Source: Hyunsoonleella aquatilis
GTDB taxonomy: Bacteria > Bacteroidota > Bacteroidia > Flavobacteriales > Flavobacteriaceae
Assembly: GCF_014270105.1 (NCBI RefSeq)
Contig: NZ_JACNMF010000005.1
Coordinates: 62,001 to 126,000, forward strand
Reading direction: 5' to 3'
DNA: 64,000 bases
In this document: in pieces, positions 17,680 to 26,418 of the stretch
Numbering within the stretch: the first letter of the stretch is position 1
Layout: each line of letters starts with the position of its first letter
Notes under the pieces: generated by a model
Told to the model about the DNA's origin: nothing
Seen by the model: only the letters and a program-made list of their open reading frames with translations
Databases searched by the model: none
Made by a program: the position numbers and the translations under genes

Positions 17680-18633
17680 CTAATCCCTATTTTCTATGCT
17701 TTTATATGCTGAAATGATTTTCTTTACCAATTTATGGCGAATCACATCTTTATCGTCCAAAAATACGATGCCGACGCCATCTACATTTTTCAAAATTAAT
17801 AGTGCTTCCTTTAAACCCGAAATAGTCCTCCGGGGCAAATCGATTTGTCCAGGGTCGCCCGTCAGCAAAAACTTAGCGTTTTTCCCCATCCGGGTTAAAA
17901 ACATCTTCATTTGGGCATGTGTTGTGTTTTGCCCTTCATCCAAAATCACAAAAGCATTATCCAGGGTCCGCCCTCTCATAAATGCCAATGGGGCAATTTG
18001 AATGGTGCCCTTTTCTATATAGTTCGCCAGTTTTTCTGGGGCAATCATGTCACGAAGGGCATCGTAAAGCGGCTGCATGTAGGGATCCAACTTTTCCTTT
18101 AAATCCCCTGGTAAGAACCCAAGATTCTCGCCTGCCTCCACTGCAGGTCGCGTTAAAATGATGCGCTTTACCTCCTTATTTTTTAAGGCTTGAACCGCCA
18201 GTGCTACTCCCGTGTATGTTTTACCCGTTCCAGCTGGACCAATGGCGAATACCATATCATTTTTGCGCATCAGCTCCACTAATTTCCGCTGGTTTACGGT
18301 TTGTGCCTTTATCAATCGACCTCCTACCCCGTGTACGATAACCTCTCCGCTTTGCTGAGATGTTTTATAATCTTCGCTACTTTGGCTTGTCAAAACCCGT
18401 TCAATAACATTTTCGTCCAGCTTGTTATATTTTCCAAAGTGTTTTAGCAACATCGTAATGCGCCTATCAAACTCCTCAAGCAACTCTTCGTCACCAAAGG
18501 CCTTTATCTTATTGCCACGCGCTACAATTTTTAACTTAGGGAAATACTTTTTAAGAAGTTCTATATTCGCATTTTGCGACCCAAAAAATTCTTTTGGACT
18601 TATTTCTTCAAGTTCAATAATAATTTCGTTCAA
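17680..18633 (-). CDS. PhoH-family ATPase
   Basis: A 317-residue cytoplasmic protein with an N-terminal KH-like segment (about residues 1-100) and a PhoH NTPase domain: Walker A GPAGTGKTYTGVALAVQAL (about residue 132), Walker B FVILDEGQNTTHAQMKMFLTR (about residue 228) and GDPGQIDLP. PhoH2-like proteins are linked to RNA unwinding or decay, but the role of this PhoH (PhoL/YbeZ type) is mostly inferred from ribosome-maturation links in other bacteria; its usual partner ybeY is not adjacent. It is divergent from the DUF62 gene. Confidence 0.92.
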   Translation of the reverse strand: MNEIIIELEEISPKEFFGSQNANIELLKKYFPKLKIVARGNKIKAFGDEELLEEFDRRITMLLKHFGKYNKLDENVIERVLTSQSSEDYKTSQQSGEVIVHGVGGRLIKAQTVNQRKLVELMRKNDMVFAIGPAGTGKTYTGVALAVQALKNKEVKRIILTRPAVEAGENLGFLPGDLKEKLDPYMQPLYDALRDMIAPEKLANYIEKGTIQIAPLAFMRGRTLDNAFVILDEGQNTTHAQMKMFLTRMGKNAKFLLTGDPGQIDLPRRTISGLKEALLILKNVDGVGIVFLDDKDVIRHKLVKKIISAYKSIENRD

Positions 18634-18685
18634 AAGTATGTTATTAGTTTAATGGTTTACAGGTTAATAAATTGAAATGATTTAT

Positions 18686-18693
18686 TAGCTTTG
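18686..18693 (+). promoter_or_regulatory. Candidate -7 element for the DUF62 gene
   Basis: TAGCTTTG matches TAnnTTTG and lies about 79 bases upstream of the start codon. No correctly spaced TTTG is evident. Confidence 0.35.
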
Positions 18694-18771
18694 CTAAACT
18701 GTTTTAATGCATCCAAAAATACATAAATTTGGGTGAGCCAACATTAAAAACATATCAACAATTTTTTGCCC

Positions 18772-19638
18772 ATGGCTATCATCACATTAACTACCGATTT
18801 CGGTGAAAAAGACCATTTTACTGGGGCTACCAAAGGTGCCATATTCAGTGAACTGCCCGATGTAAATATTGTTGATATCTCGCATGGGGTTTCGCCGTTT
18901 AACATTCCAGAAGCGGCATATATTATTCAAAATGCATACAGTAGCTTCCCAAAAGGCACGATTCATATTATTGGCATTGATGCGGAACTTAATCCTGAAA
19001 ACCAACATATTGCGATTGAGTTGGACGACCACTATTTTATCTGTGCCAACAACGGCATCATGAGTATGATTTGTTCGGAAATCGCACCACGAAAAATTGT
19101 GGAAATCAATATCCATGATAAAATCCAGAGCAGTTTTCCTGTTTTGGACGTTTTTGTAAAAGTAGCTTGCCACATTGCCCGTGGTGGGACTTTAGAGGTA
19201 ATTGGAAAGCCGATCAACAACATCAAGCCTATCAATAATTTAAAGCCCTATGTGAATGAGGACAAGACCAAAATTATCGGTCGCGTGATTTACATTGACG
19301 CCTATGGCAATGTGGTGACCAACATCAGAAAGCCCTTTTTCGAAACGATTCAAAAAGGCCGTAAATTTGAAATTACCGCACGCCAATACAAGTTCAAAAC
19401 CATTCACAAAAAGTACAGCGATTTTATCAATTTTGACATTCCAAAGGAAAAGCGCCAAGATGAAGGCAAAGGTTTGGTTGTATTTAATTCCGGAGGGTTT
19501 TTGGAAATTGCAATGTATAAAAGTGATTCCAAAAAGCACGGTAGTGCCGCTACACTGATGGGTCTACAAATCCGCGACGCTATTGGCATTGATTTCATTA
19601 CGGTTCCCGTTGTGCCACAAAAAGAGGACGTATTTTAA
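18772..19638 (+). CDS. SAM hydroxide adenosyltransferase (DUF62 family)
   Basis: Family members hydrolyse S-adenosylmethionine to adenosine and methionine and are related to fluorinase. The 288-residue protein begins MAIITLTTDFGEKDHFTGA, contains DISHGVSPFNIPEAAYII and HIARGGTLEVIG, and has the C-terminal beta-rich domain (GRVIYIDAYGNVVTNI onward). The start is the ATG at 18772; a TTG two codons earlier is possible. It is followed after 11 bases by a small monooxygenase-like gene, then gldF; the same neighbourhood is, as I recall, common in Flavobacteriaceae. Confidence 0.9.
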   Translation: MAIITLTTDFGEKDHFTGATKGAIFSELPDVNIVDISHGVSPFNIPEAAYIIQNAYSSFPKGTIHIIGIDAELNPENQHIAIELDDHYFICANNGIMSMICSEIAPRKIVEINIHDKIQSSFPVLDVFVKVACHIARGGTLEVIGKPINNIKPINNLKPYVNEDKTKIIGRVIYIDAYGNVVTNIRKPFFETIQKGRKFEITARQYKFKTIHKKYSDFINFDIPKEKRQDEGKGLVVFNSGGFLEIAMYKSDSKKHGSAATLMGLQIRDAIGIDFITVPVVPQKEDVF

Positions 19639-19649
19639 AATAGAATTTT

Positions 19650-19946
19650 ATGCTGGTACGAATCGTAAAAATGAGCTTTGAGCCACAGTCCATAGAAACA
19701 TTCTTGAATATTTTTGAAAGCAGTAAAACTAAGATTAGAGGTTTTGAAGGCTGTGAGTTTTTGGAACTTTACAGAGACAAAACTAACCCCAATATTTTTT
19801 TTACTTATAGCTATTGGAATGACGAAAGCGATTTGGAACGCTATCGAAACTCAGAGTTGTTTAAATCTGTTTGGGCCCAAACCAAAGCAGTTTTTAATGC
19901 GAAACCTGAGGCTTGGAGCTTGGATAAATTGGAAACGATGAAGTAG
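19650..19946 (+). CDS. ABM-domain protein (putative quinol monooxygenase family)
   Basis: A 98-residue single-domain protein of the dimeric alpha/beta-barrel type: MLVRIVKMSFEPQSIETFL, FEGCEFLELYRDKTNP, IFFTYSYWNDESDLERYRNS and a final short helix. Such proteins include antibiotic-synthesis monooxygenases and heme oxygenase-like enzymes, but many have no known activity. It lies 11 bases after the DUF62 gene. The following 133-base gap to gldF contains a short tandem CAGTCG run just after the stop (about 19949-19964) and no clear terminator. Confidence 0.82.
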   Translation: MLVRIVKMSFEPQSIETFLNIFESSKTKIRGFEGCEFLELYRDKTNPNIFFTYSYWNDESDLERYRNSELFKSVWAQTKAVFNAKPEAWSLDKLETMK

Positions 19947-20079
19947 GCAGTCGCAGTCGCAGTAAAAGAAATACTATTTTTTTAAATTAGCCGACCTGAA
20001 TGAAAAACTTAACAACATAGTATTACAAAATTCAAAACCGTAACCTGGAACTAAAAACTTGAAACCTTAAACCTTCCCG

Positions 20080-20799
20080 ATGCTGTCCATCCTAAAAAAA
20101 GAAATCAATACATTTTTTGCCTCGCCTATCGGATATCTGGTGATAGCCATGTTTTTGGTTTTGAACGGATTGTTTCTTTGGGTCTTTAAAGGAGATTTTA
20201 ACATCCTAGATTATGGGTTTGCGGATTTGTCGGCATTCTTTTTATTGTCGCCTTGGATTTTATTATTTCTGATTCCAGCAGTAACCATGCGTAGTTTTTC
20301 GGATGAAAAAAAACAGGGCACTTTGGAACTGCTAATGACCAAACCTGTTTCTAAAACCCAGATTGTTTTAGGAAAATATTTTGGAGCATTTATCCTCATT
20401 ATTCTGGCTTTGTTGCCAACCCTCTTGTACGCTTACTCGATACATCAGCTTGGGGACCCTATTGGTAATTTAGATTTGGGCAGTACTTTTGGCTCCTTTT
20501 TTGGCCTGATTTTGTTGGCCGGGGCTTACACTGCCATTGGAGTTTTCGGTTCGACGTTATCGAGTAACCAAATAGTCGCGTTTATCATTTCTGCTTTTCT
20601 ATGTATTTTATTTTTTATTGGATTTGAAGGAGTTACGGATTTTACTTCAAGTACTACTATAGAGCAGTTCGGCATGAATTATCATTATAAAAGTATGAGT
20701 CGTGGCGTGATTGACACTCGGGACATTCTTTATTTTTTAAGCGTTATTGTCTTTTTTGTGTACGTTACCAAACTCAACTTAAACAACCATAAGAAATGA
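20080..20799 (+). CDS. gldF: Gliding motility ABC transporter permease GldF
   Basis: A 239-residue membrane protein with six predicted helices and the ABC-2 type opening MLSILKKEINTFFASPIGYLV. The segment FSDEKKQGTLELLMTKPVSKTQIVLGKYFGA is typical of GldF and related NosY-like permeases. With GldA and GldG it forms an ABC complex required for gliding in Flavobacterium johnsoniae. gldA is not in the window. Its stop overlaps the start of the next ORF by 4 bases (ATGA), implying translational coupling. Confidence 0.93.
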   Translation: MLSILKKEINTFFASPIGYLVIAMFLVLNGLFLWVFKGDFNILDYGFADLSAFFLLSPWILLFLIPAVTMRSFSDEKKQGTLELLMTKPVSKTQIVLGKYFGAFILIILALLPTLLYAYSIHQLGDPIGNLDLGSTFGSFFGLILLAGAYTAIGVFGSTLSSNQIVAFIISAFLCILFFIGFEGVTDFTSSTTIEQFGMNYHYKSMSRGVIDTRDILYFLSVIVFFVYVTKLNLNNHKK

Positions 20800-21281
20800 T
20801 TTTTACGCCTAAATTTATTATCGCTTTCTGTATTATTTTCATTGCTGTTTGGATATTTGCAACAACTATAGATAAACGTAAATGGGTAAGTTTTTTGATT
20901 ACTGTCGTAGGTGCACCTATCTTCTACTTTTTTATTTTTTACCCGTTAATAAATATCTTTTTTAGTTTTCATCACCAGAAATATTTTGATGCGCAGGCAT
21001 GGGAGGACAAACCAGCCTTGCGCTATGAAATGAGCGGTAATTTGCTCGATGAAAAGTTGCTCATTGGTAAATCTAAATCCGAGGTTGAGTCGCTTTTAGG
21101 GGAAAGTGAATGGTTTGGCTGGGATGATACTTTGAAAGCCAATTCCCCTGAAATTTGGAATTTCAATTTAGGTTTCAAGCCAGGGGCTTTTAATACGCTG
21201 CAGGAGTGCTTAAAAATTGCTTTTAAGAGCGACAAGGTAATCGAGGTAGAACAATACCAAATTGAAAAAAAGTTTGAGTAA
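20796..21281 (+). CDS. Small membrane-anchored protein with SmpA/BamE-like motif between gldF and gldG
   Basis: A 161-residue protein that overlaps gldF by 4 bases at its start and gldG by 20 bases at its end. Two N-terminal hydrophobic segments (about residues 6-24 and 30-57) are followed by a soluble part with LLIGKSKSEVESLLGESEW (about residues 89-107), which resembles the helix-helix motif of SmpA/OmlA (BamE) domains, and a beta segment IWNFNLGFKPG. The overlaps on both sides make coding very likely. Its role is unknown, but position suggests involvement with the Gld ABC complex. Confidence 0.8.
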   Translation: MIFTPKFIIAFCIIFIAVWIFATTIDKRKWVSFLITVVGAPIFYFFIFYPLINIFFSFHHQKYFDAQAWEDKPALRYEMSGNLLDEKLLIGKSKSEVESLLGESEWFGWDDTLKANSPEIWNFNLGFKPGAFNTLQECLKIAFKSDKVIEVEQYQIEKKFE

Positions 21282-22941
21282 ATTGATAAAACATATTGGC
21301 ATTGCGGGTATTGTAATATTGGCAGTAAATTTTGTGGGACATCAGTTTTACAAGCGTTTCGATCTTACCAAAGACAAACGTTATACCTTAAGCACTTCTG
21401 CAAAAGATATTGCAAATCTGGCCGAATCACCCCTTGTTATCGATGTGTTTTTAAAAGGCGAGGAATTCCCATCGGAATTCAGACGGCTTCAAGATGAAAC
21501 ACGCCAAATACTTGAAGAGTTTTCCGATGTCAACTCCAATATTGTTTTCGACTTTATCAACCCATTGGAGGATGAAAATTCAAGGCAACAAACTATTCAG
21601 GTGATGACCCAAAGAGGATTGATTCCCATGCAGTTGGAAGTAAAAGAAAATGGAAAATCCTCGCGGGAAGTTATCTTTCCATGGGCTTTGGCAAGCTACA
21701 ATAATCAGACTGTAAGTATTCCTTTGGTAAAAACCAAAATTGGCATGTCCCAGCAAGAGCTAGTAAGGAATTCCGTGCAACATTTGGAATATGCCTTTGC
21801 CGATGGATTTAAAAAATTGCTCACTCCAAAAGCCAAGAAAATTGCAGTGTTAAAAGGGAATGCACAACTGGATGACAAATACATTGCAGACTTTGCTAAA
21901 ACTTTGGGAGAATACTATTTTATAGCGCCTTTCACCTTGGATAGCGTTGGCTCCAATCCTCAAAAAACTTTGAAGGAGCTATCAGAATTTGACCTCCTCA
22001 TTTCCTGCAAGCCCACAGAAGCCTTTTCCGAAGAAGAAAAATTTACTTTGGACCAATACACCATGCATGGAGGAAAAAGCCTTTGGTTAATCGATGCCGT
22101 GGCTATAGAAAAGGACAGCCTTTATAACGATACCGGTAAAAACTATGCAGTCGCCAGAGATTTAAACCTCACGGGTTTTTTCTTCAATTACGGCGTGCGC
22201 ATCAATCCAGTCATGGCCACCACGCCCTATTCTGCGCCTATCACCCTGGCCATTGGTGGCGGTAGTGATTCGCAATTTCAGCATTTACAATGGCCGTATT
22301 CGCCATTGGCAAATTCAGGAAACAACCATCCTATTACCGATAACTTAAATTTGGTACGTTTTGACTTTGCAAATGCAATTGATACACTTAAAAACAACAC
22401 AAAAAAGACCATTCTTTTAGAAACAGCACCTATTTCAAGGGCTGAAGGCACACCTCGGGAAATTAGTTTGGATTTAGTAACCAAACCTATTGACCCAAAA
22501 ACCTTTAAAAACGAAACCCAAACACTTGCTGTACTATTGGAAGGTGAATTAAAATCAGCCTTTGCTAACATTGTAAAACCTTTCAAAATTGAGAACGTTA
22601 GAGACAAAAGCGCAGATACCAAAATGATTGTAATCGCCGATGGCGACGTGATTAAAAACGACGTAGTACGCAATCAACCACAGGAACTTGGCTTTGATAG
22701 ATGGACGGGAAAACAGTACGGCAATAAAGAATTTTTGCTTAACGCGGTGAATTACCTTTTGGATGATAATGGACTTATAAACATTCGTTCCAAGGAAATT
22801 GAAGTTGCCTTTTTAAATCAGGAAAAAATCGCCTCTGAAAAAACGTACTGGAGGCTCCTAAACATTGGATTACCAATAGCTTTGCTTGCCATTTTCGGTT
22901 TCGTTTTCAACTACTTCAGAAAGAAAAAATACGCTACCTAG
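21262..22941 (+). CDS. gldG: Gliding motility ABC transporter accessory protein GldG
   Basis: A 559-residue protein of the GldG/IntraFlagellar-transport-like (ABC_transp_aux) family: N-terminal membrane helix (about residues 10-30), then KRFDLTKDKRYTLSTSAKDI, a large periplasmic domain, and a C-terminal membrane helix (about residues 535-553, LLNIGLPIALLAIFGFVFNYF) with a basic tail. The start is TTG at 21262, which lies inside the preceding ORF; the resulting MKKSLSKLIKHIGI start matches the family N-terminus. It works with GldF in the gliding ABC complex. dnaN follows 85 bases downstream with its own promoter. Confidence 0.93.
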   Translation: MKKSLSKLIKHIGIAGIVILAVNFVGHQFYKRFDLTKDKRYTLSTSAKDIANLAESPLVIDVFLKGEEFPSEFRRLQDETRQILEEFSDVNSNIVFDFINPLEDENSRQQTIQVMTQRGLIPMQLEVKENGKSSREVIFPWALASYNNQTVSIPLVKTKIGMSQQELVRNSVQHLEYAFADGFKKLLTPKAKKIAVLKGNAQLDDKYIADFAKTLGEYYFIAPFTLDSVGSNPQKTLKELSEFDLLISCKPTEAFSEEEKFTLDQYTMHGGKSLWLIDAVAIEKDSLYNDTGKNYAVARDLNLTGFFFNYGVRINPVMATTPYSAPITLAIGGGSDSQFQHLQWPYSPLANSGNNHPITDNLNLVRFDFANAIDTLKNNTKKTILLETAPISRAEGTPREISLDLVTKPIDPKTFKNETQTLAVLLEGELKSAFANIVKPFKIENVRDKSADTKMIVIADGDVIKNDVVRNQPQELGFDRWTGKQYGNKEFLLNAVNYLLDDNGLINIRSKEIEVAFLNQEKIASEKTYWRLLNIGLPIALLAIFGFVFNYFRKKKYAT

Positions 22942-22952
22942 CTGTTGATAAG

Positions 22953-22988
22953 TTTGTTTCGATAAAACAGAGGTTTAGGATATATTTG
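22953..22988 (+). promoter_or_regulatory. Candidate promoter of dnaN
   Basis: TATATTTG at 22981-22988 is an exact TAnnTTTG -7 element; TTTG at 22953-22956 is a possible -33 with a slightly long 24-base spacer. The dnaN ATG is 38 bases downstream. Confidence 0.55.
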
Positions 22989-23026
22989 TAGATAGCGATT
23001 TTCAAAATTAAACGCATTTATTCATA

Positions 23027-24145
23027 ATGAAATTTATAGTATCAAGTACTTATTTGTTAAAGCAATTACAGGTTTTAGGCGGTGTGATCAACAGTTCAAA
23101 CACATTACCGATTTTGGACAACTTTTTGTTTGAATTGGACAACTCCAAACTTACGGTTTCCGCTAGCGATTTGGAAACCACCATGTCCTCTACCCTCGAT
23201 GTGGAAAGTGACAGCGAAGGTAGCGTGGCCATTCCTGCTCGTTTATTGCTTGATACCTTAAAAACCTTTCCGGAGCAACCCTTGACCTTTGTTGTTGAGG
23301 ACAACAACACGGTTGAAATCAGCTCCAACCACGGAAAATATGCCTTGGCCTATGCGAGTGGTGAAGAATTTCCTAAAGCTGTGGCTTTAGAAGACCCAAG
23401 TAAAACTGTGATTTTAGGAGATATTTTGGCCACGGCTATCAGTAAGACCATTTTTGCTGCAGGTAATGACGATTTACGTCCGGTAATGAGCGGTGTATTT
23501 TTTCAGTTTTCAACGGAAGGCTTGACTTTTGTGGCTACGGATGCCCATAAATTGGTAAAATACACCAGAGAGGACGTAAATGCCAGCCAAGTTGCCGAAT
23601 TTATCATGCCCAAAAAACCTTTGAATTTGTTGAAGGGTATTTTAGCAGGTAGTGAGGACGAAGTGACAATTGAATACAACGACTCTAATGCTAAATTCAC
23701 TTTTGAAAACTCCGAATTGATTTGCCGTTTGATCGACGGGAAATACCCGAATTACGAAGCTGTGATTCCCAAGGAAAATCCGAATAAATTATCGATTGAC
23801 CGCAATCAGTTTTTAAATTCTGTACGCCGGGTTAGTATTTTCTCAAATAAAACAACCCACCAAATACGTTTGAAAATCGCAGGTGCAGAATTAAATATTT
23901 CAGCCGAAGATGTGGATTACAGCAACAAGGCCGAAGAACGTTTAACCTGTGATTATCAAGGCGACGATATGCAGATAGGCTTTAACTCCCGCTTTTTAAC
24001 AGAAATGCTAGGTAATTTAAGTTCTGATGAGGTGAGCTTGGAAATGAGTATGCCCAACCGCGCCGGTATTTTAACGCCCGTGGATGGATTGGATGATGGG
24101 GAGCAGATTACGATGTTGGTGATGCCGGTGATGTTGAATAACTAG
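23027..24145 (+). CDS. dnaN: DNA polymerase III subunit beta (sliding clamp)
   Basis: Ring-shaped processivity clamp for replication. The 372-residue protein has three clamp domains; landmarks include KFIVSSTYLLKQLQVLGGVI at the N-terminus, DLETTMSSTL, AIPARLLLDTLKTFP, ELICRLIDGKYPNYEAVIP (about residues 233-251) and the C-terminal MLVMPVMLNN matching the MPMRL-type end. Length is typical. As in other flavobacteria it sits beside gldF/gldG rather than dnaA. Two terminators follow. Confidence 0.98.
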   Translation: MKFIVSSTYLLKQLQVLGGVINSSNTLPILDNFLFELDNSKLTVSASDLETTMSSTLDVESDSEGSVAIPARLLLDTLKTFPEQPLTFVVEDNNTVEISSNHGKYALAYASGEEFPKAVALEDPSKTVILGDILATAISKTIFAAGNDDLRPVMSGVFFQFSTEGLTFVATDAHKLVKYTREDVNASQVAEFIMPKKPLNLLKGILAGSEDEVTIEYNDSNAKFTFENSELICRLIDGKYPNYEAVIPKENPNKLSIDRNQFLNSVRRVSIFSNKTTHQIRLKIAGAELNISAEDVDYSNKAEERLTCDYQGDDMQIGFNSRFLTEMLGNLSSDEVSLEMSMPNRAGILTPVDGLDDGEQITMLVMPVMLNN

Positions 24146-24174
24146 TCACAGGTAAAAAGAGACCTGTCATTCTG

Positions 24175-24198
24175 TCCCGATGACTATCGGGATTTTTT
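24175..24198 (+). terminator. Terminator after dnaN, within a repeat-like core
   Basis: CCCGAT-GACT-ATCGGG followed by ATTTTTT. The stem is the same palindromic core found at 6927 and 26284, so a dispersed repeat seems to serve as the terminator. An ACAGGT/ACCTGT dyad precedes it at 24148-24167. Confidence 0.8.
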
Positions 24199-24219
24199 CA
24201 GAATCTAGATATAGTGATA

Positions 24220-24250
24220 AAGCAGTAATCGGTTTGGTTACTGCTTTTTT
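24220..24250 (+). terminator. Second terminator downstream of dnaN
   Basis: AAGCAGTAA pairs with TTACTGCTT around a 9-base loop, followed by TTTTT. Confidence 0.82.
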
Positions 24251-24252
24251 AT

Positions 24253-24627
24253 TCTTGACTTTATCAGAAAAAATAACGAAATTCGTTTAACGTCGAATAC
24301 AAGTCATTAATACTGCGGATATCTGTGGCAACATTAGCTCCAATGTGAAACGAAATTGGTTTATTCAATTACTTTACAGAAAAAAATTATCAGTTCACAA
24401 TTCATTCCCCCCACTAAAAAAACTCAATACATTTTTATCGATGTTCTTTTGTAAAAACATTAGAATGATAAATTTCTCATGAGTATACTGACTATATAAT
24501 GAATATATCATCATTTCAAAATAGTATATTTACATACTTAAAATTCAGAATATAGTTTACCGTAATAAGAAGTAATGAAAAAAATAAATCCAATACAGCA
24601 TTATCAACTTATAACAAATGTAAAAAC
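24253..24627. other. AT-rich non-coding stretch
   Basis: No ORF, RNA gene or strong promoter is recognisable. A weak -7-like TATATTTA occurs at 24525-24532. The AT content is visibly higher than in the preceding housekeeping region and continues into the next gene. Confidence 0.5.
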
Positions 24628-25974
24628 ATGATATATTACATATCTAAGTTTAACAGAAGAGAATTAAAAATAATAATTGCTATTTGTTTGCTATCAATAA
24701 CAGCAACCACTCATTCGCAAGCCATTATTCACACAGGTATAACTTTTGATGCAAACTCAGGGGCAGGAACTATAAGAATAGATTCTAACAATAACGGTTC
24801 ACGAATTACCGACTGTACTTTTATCAATTATAAGGATCCAATCATCACAATAATTGGCGCAACAGATGTTATTATTGATAACTGCAGGTTCATTGATGCT
24901 CCTGGAAAATTATTAGATAGAGATATACATGCCATTAACATAGGCAGTGAAGGACATGACATAATCATTCGTAATTGTACATTTCGTGACATTGGAGCAG
25001 ATGGATTCCAATGTGGTCATTCTGGAGGAAACATTACAAACATCACCATTGAAAATAATCTCTTTGAAGTTACTAAACCTCGAACTGGTGAAAATGGTGT
25101 TGATTTAAAGCAAACAACTGGACCAATCTATGTTCGTAATAATGTGTTTAAAGGATTTAGACCTTGTGAGAAAGATACTCAACTTGGATGTACAGGAAGT
25201 TCAGGAGAAGGACTTGTGATGCATTTAGGCACAAAAAATGTCATAATAGAAGGCAATCGATTTACTGATTGTATAGATGGTATTGAAATTGAAAATGCAG
25301 GTGATACAGAAAATGTTGTTATAAGAAATAACGTTTTTCATGATAACGTTGAACATGGTCTTAATGCACGAGTTGGTTTTAATCTTCGTGTCTACAACAA
25401 CACATTTATAAACAATGGGGTAAGGCATGTTCGTTTTCAGTCTAATAATATAACAGGTGCTAATAAGAACAATTTTTATGTTGGGAATGGTACTAGTTTT
25501 GAAAATGATCAATTAGGTGGAGAAGGAAACCTTGTTATTGCAAATGTAGCAGATGCAAAATTTGTTGATGTAAGTCAACACAATTATCGTATCGAAAGTA
25601 ATTCACCAGCAATAGATGTTGGAGTAGAAGTTAGTGAAGTTACCAAAGATTTGGATGGTGAAGATAGACCTACAGGTGGATTATACGATGTTGGTGCCGA
25701 TGAATATTATGCCTCCCTAGGTATTCAAGATTTGTATTTAGATAAAATTCAATTATTTCCAAATCCAGTAAATGATAATAAATTGTTCTATAAAGTAGCA
25801 AGTGGTACATTAATAAAGAACTTTTACTTAATGGATGTAAATGGACGTATAGTATATCAAGTCAACTCTTTTAACCAAAATTACATCGATGTAGCAACCA
25901 TTCCCTCAGGAATTTATTTTGGATATATTGAATTAAACTCAAACCTTATTATTAAAAAAATAGTAAAACAATGA
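24628..25974 (+). CDS. Secreted right-handed beta-helix protein with T9SS sorting tail
   Basis: A 448-residue exported protein. A signal peptide (LKIIIAICLLSITATTHSQA) precedes a parallel beta-helix of about residues 40-330 with repeated NxxF/IxxC coils such as DVIIDNCRFID, DIIIRNCTFRDIGADGFQ and NITIENNLFEV; this is the fold of pectate-lyase-like and other polysaccharide-acting proteins. Residues about 370-448 are a type A T9SS C-terminal domain (IQLFPNPVNDNKLFYK, then DVATIPSGIYFGYIE and KKIVKQ). Enzymatic activity is uncertain because no specific lyase motif was recognised. Codon choice is more AT-rich than neighbours, and both flanks are gene-poor, suggesting recent acquisition. No PUL is adjacent. 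Confidence 0.85.
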   Translation: MIYYISKFNRRELKIIIAICLLSITATTHSQAIIHTGITFDANSGAGTIRIDSNNNGSRITDCTFINYKDPIITIIGATDVIIDNCRFIDAPGKLLDRDIHAINIGSEGHDIIIRNCTFRDIGADGFQCGHSGGNITNITIENNLFEVTKPRTGENGVDLKQTTGPIYVRNNVFKGFRPCEKDTQLGCTGSSGEGLVMHLGTKNVIIEGNRFTDCIDGIEIENAGDTENVVIRNNVFHDNVEHGLNARVGFNLRVYNNTFINNGVRHVRFQSNNITGANKNNFYVGNGTSFENDQLGGEGNLVIANVADAKFVDVSQHNYRIESNSPAIDVGVEVSEVTKDLDGEDRPTGGLYDVGADEYYASLGIQDLYLDKIQLFPNPVNDNKLFYKVASGTLIKNFYLMDVNGRIVYQVNSFNQNYIDVATIPSGIYFGYIELNSNLIIKKIVKQ

Positions 25975-26418
25975 TTCAGAAATGAACTTCATCTATCAGT
26001 GAAAGAGTTTAAAAAAATAAAAACTGGTGCTAAAAACGTGTATATTCAATTTCTTGCTTCTTGCCTACTTGGGAAAATACTCTCGGATTTTCCATTCAGT
26101 AATTATTTGCTAATTTTAGTGCTCAAACCACGCAACTGAAACAAACACCAAAACATCAAACGAAACTCCCCAAAAATAAAACAACCTTCAAATTAAGAAT
26201 ACTTACTTTCTTGTGCAACGTTAGAAAGAGACCGTAGCAGACTACTTTTATGTCAAAGTAAAAAGTCCCTCACTGCCAGGAGGCCCCTATGGCTATCGGG
26301 ACGACCAAGTAATCTCTTGGAGGGAAAATAGCGTTTATTTAAAGCAATAACCTTGTCTTAACCTCCCCCCATGAGAGGAGCGTCCAAATTATATGGTTTA
26401 TTCCTAGGACAGCGATGT
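25975..26418. other. Gene-poor stretch with degenerate interspersed repeat
   Basis: No ORF or RNA gene is supported. Around 26269-26330 there is a sequence of the form CTCACTGCCAGGAGG ... CGACCAAGTAATCTC with an internal CTATGGCTATCGGGAC, which resembles a degenerate copy of an intergenic repeat (CATTGCGAGGAGG ... GAAGCAATCTC) common in Bacteroidota. Confidence 0.45.

Noticed and set aside
19949-19964. CAGTCG tandem repeat after the ABM gene, considered as an operator or CRISPR-like array
   Set aside because: Only about two and a half units of 6 bases; too short for either.
24628-25974. Assignment of the beta-helix protein to a specific polysaccharide lyase family
   Set aside because: The fold is clear but no family-specific catalytic motif was recognised, so only the fold is reported.
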